NCBI GenBank assembly: GCA_036005845.1
Contig: DASYQD010000156.1
Span: forward strand, 1 to 6,744
Source of the DNA: DASYQD01 sp036005845
Lineage (GTDB): Bacteria; Acidobacteriota; Thermoanaerobaculia; Multivoradales; JAIOJS01
DNA length: 6,744 bases
Direction: 5' to 3'
The translations under genes were made by a program, and so were the position numbers. The notes beneath the pieces are model-generated. The model was not told the origin of the DNA. It did no database searches and saw only the letters and a program-made list of their open reading frames with translations. Shown here piece by piece: positions 1-5,372 of this stretch (within the stretch, counting starts at the first letter, position 1; each line of letters starts with the position of its first letter).

Positions 1-49
1 CCCCCTCCGCACCCGGCAGCGAACGCCGGCCGGAAACCAGCGACCGCAC
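1..49 (-). CDS. possible start of a further minus-strand gene (partial)
   Basis: Downstream of the minus-strand secreted-protein gene, a GTG codon at 49-47 opens a reading frame that runs without a stop to the window edge, giving only 16 codons. A purine-rich stretch lies at 73-62 on the minus strand (GGAAGGGAGAGG), just after the stop codon of the upstream gene and about 12 bases before the GTG. That is the arrangement expected if a second gene follows in the same transcription unit. The peptide begins VRSLVSGRRSLPG and matches nothing I recognise. So short an open frame means little in DNA this GC-rich, so the call rests on the ribosome-binding-like sequence alone and is weak. Confidence 0.2.
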   Translation of the reverse strand, partial: MRSLVSGRRSLPGAEG

Positions 50-76
50 GCCGACCGCGATCCTCTCCCTTCCAGA

Positions 77-1189
77 TCAGCGAGCGACGGGAGCGCCACC
101 GCGCCCGATGTCGACGCTGAGCACGACACGCCCCGGCGGCAGTCGCATGGCGCCCGCGACGCTCGATGCCGCGAAGACCAAACGCCCGCCATCCTCGCGC
201 ACCGGCACCCTCTCGCTACCCCGCCCTCTCGCAAGCTCGCTGACCTCGCCATCCGCCGTCGCCGCCACCGCGTCGATGGGCCGATAAGGCGCCTCCATCC
301 CATTCGGCGCGAAGCTGTACCACCCACCACTATCCAACAACACCCACCGCAACGGCGACCGCAGCTTCACGTCCCGCAACTCCGCGAGCACATGGTCGAG
401 TGCCGCGCGATCTCGCCGCTGCGCCCAAGCCGCCGCAAGTGGATCCACCTTCATCCGCCCGCTCAACAACGCATCCGCCAGCCACCGCACGTCGTCGTAA
501 GCCGGGTACTGCCACCGCCGCGCGCCCAACACCTCCAGCGGATCCGCGTCGCCCGCCAACAACCGCAACGACACCTCCCGCCCATCCCTGTTGTACAGCT
601 TGTTCCGCGAACACGGGACCGTCACCTCGTAACTCCCCGGCACCGTGTGCAACACGTCCAACGCATACGACCGCCGCAGCCACGCCGCCGCACGCTCCGC
701 CAAGTCACCATCGCCGTGCTCCGCTCCCCACCGCAGCCCCGCCAACACGTCCGCGCGGTAGTAATTCGTATACCCACCGCTCTGCTCGCTGCCCTGGAAG
801 TCACCGTCAAGCTGCTCCTGCAGCCACTCCTTCGCCGGTCCCGCATCGCCCTGCACGTAGAGCGCGGTGAACAGCGCCCCGGCGTAATGGTTCTCCGTCA
901 CCAGGCGCGCACCAGGCGCCAGGATCGAGCTGAACATCCGGTTCCGCGTCGTACCGCCGCAGTAGACGTCCTCGAGGTTGTACTGCACGCGATGCCAGCC
1001 GCCGCCGGCATGCGTAGGTCGCACGACGGGCCGCGCGCAACTCGCCGGTTGCGCCAGGGCCGCGGCCGCGAGTGCAGTGGCAGTCGCAGTCACCGGTGGC
1101 ACAGAAGCCGCACTCGCGCGACCCGCGGCGACGCAGGCGAGGGCCAGGAGGACCGCCGCGCGGGTGAGACCACTCGAGCTCACATCCAT
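77..1189 (-). CDS. predicted secreted protein of unknown function, 370 aa
   Basis: I do not recognise this family. The N-terminus looks like a signal peptide: R10, a hydrophobic core at residues 11-23, and an A-S-A site with likely cleavage after A27. An Ala/Thr-rich linker follows to about residue 47. The mature part (about 50-300) is rich in Trp and Tyr and probably mostly helical, with a NHYAGALFTALYVQGD segment near 100-115, a YYRADVLAGLRWGAEHGD segment near 143-160 and helix-like blocks to about 270. Residues 300-370 are richer in Val and Gly and probably form beta strands. Three cysteines remain after cleavage (C51, C77, C193). The helical pairs recall alpha/alpha-barrel enzymes, but no catalytic motif supports naming one. 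Leu is often TTG and Gly often GGT or GGG, unlike the plus-strand genes. No clear ribosome-binding site precedes the ATG, which overlaps the ATG of the divergent mprF. The coherent signal peptide and protein-like composition support a real gene; export to the periplasm or beyond is inferred. Confidence 0.75.
   Translation of the reverse strand: MDVSSSGLTRAAVLLALACVAAGRASAASVPPVTATATALAAAALAQPASCARPVVRPTHAGGGWHRVQYNLEDVYCGGTTRNRMFSSILAPGARLVTENHYAGALFTALYVQGDAGPAKEWLQEQLDGDFQGSEQSGGYTNYYRADVLAGLRWGAEHGDGDLAERAAAWLRRSYALDVLHTVPGSYEVTVPCSRNKLYNRDGREVSLRLLAGDADPLEVLGARRWQYPAYDDVRWLADALLSGRMKVDPLAAAWAQRRDRAALDHVLAELRDVKLRSPLRWVLLDSGGWYSFAPNGMEAPYRPIDAVAATADGEVSELARGRGSERVPVREDGGRLVFAASSVAGAMRLPPGRVVLSVDIGRGGAPVAR
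1146..1151 (+). promoter_or_regulatory. Shine-Dalgarno-like AGGAGG favouring an alternative GTG start of mprF
   Basis: A perfect AGGAGG lies 12 bases before an in-frame GTG at 1164, whereas the ATG at 1188 has no good ribosome-binding site in front of it. Using GTG would add eight residues (VRPLELTS) before the Met and would make the 5' ends of the two divergent genes overlap by 26 bp. It may also be chance, because the sequence lies inside the coding region of the minus-strand gene. Confidence 0.35.
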
Positions 1190-3812
1190 GCCAACCGGCG
1201 CGAGGGAGCCGCCGATTCCCCCGCTGCCGCCCGCGGCCCCCGCGGCGGCGCAGCGCCCGCGGCGCCGCGCGCTCTTCCTCGCGCTGCTCGGTCTCGCCTG
1301 CTTCCTCGCCGCGCTGTGGGTCCTCCACCGCGAGCTCCTCGCCTACCACTACCGTGACGTCGCCGCCGCGCTCGCCGCCCTGCCGCGCTGGCGCGTCGTC
1401 CTGGCACTGTTCGCCACCGCGGCGAGCTACGCGCTGCTAACCGCGCAGGACTCGCTGGCGCTCCGCTACCTGCGCCGGCCGCTCGCCTACCACCGCACCG
1501 CCTTCGCCTCCTTCCTCGGCCAGGCGCTGAGCCACAGCGCCGGCCACTCGCTGCTCTCCGGCGGCACGGTGCGCTACCGGCTCTACTCGGCGTGGGGACT
1601 GTCGACCTACGAGGCGACCGCCGTCGTCGGCTTCTGCGAGGTGGCGCAGTGGCTGGGCTGGGCGACGCTCGCCGGGCTCGCCTTCGTGCTGGCGCCGCCA
1701 CTCGTGGTTGCCGGGCTGCCCCACCTCGCGGCACGGCCGCTCGGCGGGTTGCTGCTCGCCGCCGTCGTCGCCTTCCTCGCCTGGTGCGCGCGGCGCAAGA
1801 AGCCGCTGGCGCTGCGCGGCTGGGAGCTGCGGCTGCCGTCGCCGCGGCTCGCCGGCGCGGCGGCGGCGTTCTCGACTCTCGACTGGCTGCTCGCGGCGCT
1901 GACGCTCTATCTGCTGCTGCCGCCGCTGCATGGCGTCGGCGTCGTCGGATTCGCGGCGATCTTCATGCTGGCGCAGACGATTGGCCTCGCCAGCCAAGTG
2001 CCCGCCGGCCTCGGCGTCTTCGAGGCGGCGATGCTGCTGCTGCTGGCGCCCGCCGGCGCGCCGCGCGCGGCGCTGCTCGGCGGCCTGCTGCTCTACCGCG
2101 CGATCTATTACCTGCTGCCGCTCTGCGTCGCGGCGCTGCTGCTCGGCGGCAACGAGGTGGTGCGGCACCGCGTGGCGGTGCAGCGCGCGGCGACGTCGCT
2201 CGGCGCCTGGGTCGACTCGTGGGTGGCGCCGCTGGTGCCGCACCTCTTCGCGATCACCACCTTCGTCGCCGGCGCGGTGCTGCTCTTCTCCGGCGCCACG
2301 CCAGCCGAGCTCGAGCGCATCCGCTGGCTGCGCGAGCTGCTGCCGCTGCCGATCATCGAGCTGTCGCACTTCCTCGGCAGCCTCGTCGGCGTGGCGCTGC
2401 TGCTGCTCGCGCGCGGGCTGCAGCGGCGGCTCGACGCGGCGTGGCTGCTCACCTGCGGCATGCTGGCGATGGGCGCCGCGGCGTCGCTCGCCAAAGGCGT
2501 CGACTACGAGGAAGCGCTGCTGCTGCTGCTGATGCTCGCCGCGCTGCTCCCCTGCCGGCGGCACTTCTATCGCCAAGCCGACCTCGCGGTGCCGCGGCTC
2601 TCGTCCGGCTGGTGGGTGGCGATCGCGCTCGTGCTCGCCAGCGCCGTCGCCCTCGGCCACTTCTCCTTCCGCCACGTCGAGTACTCGGGCGAGCTCTGGT
2701 GGCAGTTCGAGCGCAGCGCCGACGCGCCGCGCGCGCTGCGCGCCACCGTCGGTGCGGCGGTGGCCGCGCTCGCCTTCGCGCTCGCGCGGCTGCTGCGACC
2801 GGCGCCGCCGGAGCGCCGCGCCGCGCTCGGCGACATGGCGCGCGTGCAGGCGATCGTGGCGCGCTCGCCCGCCACCTTCGCGCACCTGGCGCTCGTCGGC
2901 GACAAGGAGCTGCTGCTCGGCGCGCGAGGGAACGCCTTCCTCATGTTCGGCACCGCCGGCCGCAGCTGGATCGCGCTCGGCGACCCGGTGGGGCCCGAGG
3001 AGGAGCACGCCGAGCTGGTGTGGCGCTTCCGCGAGATGGTCGACCGCCACGGCGGCTGGACGGTCTTCTACCAGGTGTCGAAGCACCGCCTGCCGCTGTA
3101 TCTCGACCTCGGCCTGACGCTGCTCAAGATCGGCGAGGAGGCGCGCGTCGAGTTGCCGCGCTTCCACCTCGACGGCCAGGAGCGCAAGAAGATGCGCAAC
3201 GCCATCCACCGCGTCGAGCGCGACGGCTGCACGTTCGAGGTGGTGCCGGCCGCGGAGGTGCCGCCGCTGCTCGCCGAGCTCGCCGAGGTCTCCGACGGCT
3301 GGCTCGAGCACCGGCCCACCCGTGAGAAGGCGTTCTCGCTCGGCTGCTTCGACGACGAGTATCTGCGCCGCTGCCCGGCCGCGCTCGTGCGCCGTCGCGG
3401 CCGCATCGTCGCCTTCGCCAACCTCTGGCCGGGCGCCGAGCGCGAGGAGCTGTCGTTCGACTTGATGCGCCACCGCCCCGACGCGCCGGTCGGAGTCATG
3501 GATTACCTCTTGGCCGAGCTGCTGCTGTGGGGCCGCGACCAGGGCTACCGCTGGTGCAACCTCGGCATGGCGCCGCTCTCGGGCCTCGAGAGCCGGGCGC
3601 TGGCGCCGCTGTGGACGCGCCTCGGCGCGCTGCTCTTCCGCCACGGCGAGTCGCTCTACAACTTCCAGGGCGTGCGCCAGTTCAAGGAGAAGTTCGATCC
3701 CGTCTGGGAGCCGCGCTACCTCGCCTCGCCCGGCGGCGTGGCGCTGCCCCGCATCCTCGCCCACCTCTCCGCACTGATCGCCGGAGGCTTGAAGGGAGTC
3801 GTCGCTCGATGA
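1188..3812 (+). CDS. mprF: bifunctional aminoacyl-phosphatidylglycerol synthase/flippase (MprF/LpiA)
   Basis: MprF transfers an amino acid, classically lysine, from aminoacyl-tRNA to phosphatidylglycerol on the cytoplasmic face of the inner membrane and flips the product outward. This lowers the negative surface charge and protects against cationic peptides and acid. From the ATG the protein has 874 residues, close to the roughly 840 of S. aureus MprF. A Pro-rich tail (1-26) precedes many membrane segments to about 540. The flippase-type domain shows HSAGHSLLSGGTVRYRLY (116-133) and QVPAGLGVFEAAM (270-282). The soluble transferase domain (about 545-850) shows RKKMRNAIHRVERDG (666-680), FSLGCFDDEYL (716-726), DLMRHR (758-763), NLGMAPLSG (791-799) and YNFQGVRQFKEKF (824-836). 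All are hallmarks of the LPG-synthase C-terminal domain (DUF2156). The stop overlaps the start of acvB, so the pair is probably translated together. Lysine as substrate is inferred from the acvB neighbour; alanine is possible. A GTG at 1164 is an alternative start. Confidence 0.96.
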   Translation: MPTGAREPPIPPLPPAAPAAAQRPRRRALFLALLGLACFLAALWVLHRELLAYHYRDVAAALAALPRWRVVLALFATAASYALLTAQDSLALRYLRRPLAYHRTAFASFLGQALSHSAGHSLLSGGTVRYRLYSAWGLSTYEATAVVGFCEVAQWLGWATLAGLAFVLAPPLVVAGLPHLAARPLGGLLLAAVVAFLAWCARRKKPLALRGWELRLPSPRLAGAAAAFSTLDWLLAALTLYLLLPPLHGVGVVGFAAIFMLAQTIGLASQVPAGLGVFEAAMLLLLAPAGAPRAALLGGLLLYRAIYYLLPLCVAALLLGGNEVVRHRVAVQRAATSLGAWVDSWVAPLVPHLFAITTFVAGAVLLFSGATPAELERIRWLRELLPLPIIELSHFLGSLVGVALLLLARGLQRRLDAAWLLTCGMLAMGAAASLAKGVDYEEALLLLLMLAALLPCRRHFYRQADLAVPRLSSGWWVAIALVLASAVALGHFSFRHVEYSGELWWQFERSADAPRALRATVGAAVAALAFALARLLRPAPPERRAALGDMARVQAIVARSPATFAHLALVGDKELLLGARGNAFLMFGTAGRSWIALGDPVGPEEEHAELVWRFREMVDRHGGWTVFYQVSKHRLPLYLDLGLTLLKIGEEARVELPRFHLDGQERKKMRNAIHRVERDGCTFEVVPAAEVPPLLAELAEVSDGWLEHRPTREKAFSLGCFDDEYLRRCPAALVRRRGRIVAFANLWPGAEREELSFDLMRHRPDAPVGVMDYLLAELLLWGRDQGYRWCNLGMAPLSGLESRALAPLWTRLGALLFRHGESLYNFQGVRQFKEKFDPVWEPRYLASPGGVALPRILAHLSALIAGGLKGVVAR
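3791..3798 (+). promoter_or_regulatory. ribosome-binding site of acvB
   Basis: GAAGGGAG ends 10 bases before the acvB ATG at 3809 and lies inside the last codons of mprF. A second GGAGG at 3783-3787 is farther away. With the ATGA overlap at 3809-3812, this supports the chosen start and translational coupling to mprF. Confidence 0.65.
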
Positions 3813-5272
3813 ACAAGCTTCACCGCTTCACGCTGCTCGCCGCTATTGCCCTCGCCCTCGCCGCATCGACTGCGCGCGCCGACGAGAGCACGCTCGACGT
3901 CGCCCGCTTCGGCACCGTGTACCTCTACCAGCGCTCGGCGCACCCGTCGCGCGTCGCCCTCTTCGTCTCCGGGGATGGCGGCTGGAACAAGGGCGTCGTC
4001 GACATGGCGCGCACGATGGCATCTCGGGGCGCCCTCGTAGTCGGCATCGACATCCGCCGCTACGAGAAGTCGCTCGCCGAGGAGAAGGGCAACTGCGCCT
4101 ACCCGGCCGCCGACTTCGAGTCGCTGTCGCAGGCGGTGCAGAAGAAGCTCGCCATGCCGGCCTACGAGCTGCCGGTGCTCGTCGGCTACTCGTCGGGCGC
4201 CACCCTCGTCTACGCCATCCTCGCCGAGGCGCCGGCCAACACCTTCCGCGGCGCCGTGGCGCTCGGCTTCTGCCCCGACCTCGACCTGCCGAAGGTGTTG
4301 TGCAAGGGCAACGGCCTCACCTGGGAGATGCCGCCGGCGAAGACGCGGGCGGTGAAGACCACCTACATCTTTACGCCCGCGCCGCACATCGAAGGCAAGT
4401 TCGTGGCGCTGCAGGGCACCAGCGACAAGGTGTGCAACCCACCGGCGACCGAGCGCTGGGTGCACCAGCTGAATGGCGGCGAGGTGCTGATGCTGCCCGA
4501 GGTGGGCCACGGCTTCTCGCGGCCGGCGAAGTGGCAGTCGGCGTTCGACCGCGCGCTCGACGACGTCTTCGGGCAGAAGGTGGTGGCGAGCGCCAGCGCA
4601 GCCAAGCCGGCGACGCGCGAGGGCGTCGAGGACCTGCCGCTCGTCGAGCTGCCGGCGGCGCACGATCGCAAGCCGGAGCTCGCGGTGCTGCTCTCCGGCG
4701 ACGGCGGCTGGGCCGGCATCGACCGCGACGTCGGCGGCGCGCTCGCCGCCGCGGGCGTGCCCGTCGTCGGCTGGAACTCGCTCCAGTACTACTGGCACCC
4801 GCGCACGCCGGAGACGGCGGCGGCCGACCTGGCCCGCATCCTCCGCCACTACATGAGCGCGTGGCACGAGGACCGGGCCGTGCTCATGGGCTACTCGTTC
4901 GGCGCCGACGTGCTGCCGTTCCTCTTCACGCGGCTGCCGGCCGACTTGAAGGGCAAGGTGGCGCTGGTCACGCTGCTCGGGCCGTCGCGCGAGGCGACCT
5001 TCGAGTTCCACGTCGCCGAGTGGCTGCACGCGGGCGGCGACGACGGCAAGCCGACGCTGCCCGAGGTGTCGCGCCTCGCCGGCACGCCGCTGCTCTGCGT
5101 CTACGGCGAGAAGGAGAGCGACTCGCTCTGCCGCGATCTGCCGGCCGGGCTGGCACAGCTGCTGCCTACTCAAGGTGCGCACCACTTCGGCGGCGACTAC
5201 AAGAAGCTCGCCGCCGCGGTGCTCGACGCGGTCGCCGCGGCCCCCGCCGCGGCAGCACGCGGCACCGGCTAG
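3809..5272 (+). CDS. acvB: periplasmic aminoacyl-phosphatidylglycerol hydrolase, AcvB/VirJ family
   Basis: AcvB of Agrobacterium hydrolyses lysyl-phosphatidylglycerol in the periplasm, reversing the product of its operon partner LpiA/MprF. This 487-residue protein has a signal peptide (MNKLHRF, hydrophobic 8-20, A-R-A site, cleavage after A24). Two related alpha/beta-hydrolase modules follow. Module 1 (about 28-262) has SGDGGW (54-59), nucleophile-elbow GYSSG with S128, D206 in GTSDKVC and H234 in EVGHGFS. Module 2 (about 275-480) has SGDGGW (296-301), GYSFG with S363, an acidic YGEKESDSLC (432-441) and H458/H459 in GAHHFGGDY. The second is the canonical VirJ domain. A short Ala-rich tail ends the protein. 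The order mprF-acvB with an ATGA overlap matches the lpiA-acvB operons of Rhizobiales, which supports the substrate assignment. Triad residues are assigned by position and motif only; which module is active, and on which amino acid, is not shown by the sequence. Confidence 0.93.
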   Translation: MNKLHRFTLLAAIALALAASTARADESTLDVARFGTVYLYQRSAHPSRVALFVSGDGGWNKGVVDMARTMASRGALVVGIDIRRYEKSLAEEKGNCAYPAADFESLSQAVQKKLAMPAYELPVLVGYSSGATLVYAILAEAPANTFRGAVALGFCPDLDLPKVLCKGNGLTWEMPPAKTRAVKTTYIFTPAPHIEGKFVALQGTSDKVCNPPATERWVHQLNGGEVLMLPEVGHGFSRPAKWQSAFDRALDDVFGQKVVASASAAKPATREGVEDLPLVELPAAHDRKPELAVLLSGDGGWAGIDRDVGGALAAAGVPVVGWNSLQYYWHPRTPETAAADLARILRHYMSAWHEDRAVLMGYSFGADVLPFLFTRLPADLKGKVALVTLLGPSREATFEFHVAEWLHAGGDDGKPTLPEVSRLAGTPLLCVYGEKESDSLCRDLPAGLAQLLPTQGAHHFGGDYKKLAAAVLDAVAAAPAAAARGTG

Positions 5273-5273
5273 G

Positions 5274-5290
5274 CCTTACATTTCCTTACA
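5274..5290 (+). repeat. direct repeat CCTTACA-N3-CCTTACA, candidate response-regulator box
   Basis: CCTTACA occurs at 5274-5280 and again at 5284-5290, a 10-bp period that would place both copies on the same face of the helix. On the minus strand this reads GTAAG-N5-GTAAG, similar in layout to the GTAAA-N5-GTAAA box of CpxR and other OmpR-family regulators. It lies between the acvB stop and a candidate -35 element. The identity of any regulator is inference. Confidence 0.45.
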
Positions 5291-5291
5291 C

Positions 5292-5319
5292 TTGCCAGCC
5301 GGCCGGCTCGGAATAGAGT
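5292..5319 (+). promoter_or_regulatory. candidate sigma-70-type promoter of the adaptor gene
   Basis: TTGCCA (5292-5297, five of six matches to TTGACA) is followed after 16 bases by TAGAGT (5314-5319, four of six matches to TATAAT). Transcription would begin near 5326 and leave a leader of about 47 bases before the adaptor ATG. The paired 7-bp repeats end two bases before the -35, where a class II activator would bind. The spacer holds a perfect 12-bp palindrome. The match is by eye, but this is the least GC-rich stretch between the two genes. Confidence 0.45.
5297..5308. repeat. perfect 12-bp palindrome AGCCGGCCGGCT
   Basis: The sequence equals its own reverse complement over 12 bases and sits between the candidate -35 and -10 elements. 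It could be an operator for a dimeric repressor or could form a small stem. It has no loop and no T-run after it, so it is not a convincing terminator for acvB. GC-rich DNA makes such palindromes fairly common. Confidence 0.4.
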
Positions 5320-5355
5320 GCGATCCGCGGCGGGTTGCCGATTGCGTAGAGAGGC

Positions 5356-5363
5356 GGAGGGAG
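5356..5363 (+). promoter_or_regulatory. ribosome-binding site of the adaptor gene
   Basis: GGAGGGAG ends nine bases before the ATG at 5373 and supports that codon as the start. Confidence 0.75.
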
Positions 5364-5372
5364 ACAGCAGTC

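Noticed and set aside
978..1187. Upstream ATG at 978 as the start of mprF
   Set aside because: It would add 70 residues of non-membrane, Arg/Ala-rich sequence lying inside the divergent gene. The starts at 1188 or 1164 fit the family length better.
392..1357. Plus-strand open frame of 321 codons opposite the secreted-protein gene
   Set aside because: It is rich in Arg, Pro, Gln and His and without a fold, and it overlaps the start of mprF. The minus strand gives a signal peptide and a normal protein composition.
2031..2535. CTG-CTG-CTG runs (near 2031-2045 and 2515-2531)
   Set aside because: They are Leu codons in membrane helices of MprF, not a repeat element.
1592..3325. 577-codon open frame on the plus strand inside mprF
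   Set aside because: Its composition is almost entirely Ala, Arg, Gly and Pro, typical of an out-of-frame reading of GC-rich DNA, and it lies fully within mprF.
1437..3764. Long open frame (775 codons) on the minus strand opposite mprF
   Set aside because: The product is dominated by Arg, Glu, Gln and Ala with no recognisable fold. It is the expected antisense mirror of a gene with G or C at nearly every third position, while the plus strand encodes clear MprF motifs.
3716..5185. 489-codon minus-strand open frame opposite acvB
   Set aside because: It is an Arg/Val/Ala/Gln-rich antisense shadow, and the plus strand carries the conserved AcvB motifs.
5273..5372. Terminator after acvB
   Set aside because: The only strong dyad is the loopless palindrome at 5297-5308, and no T-run follows it.
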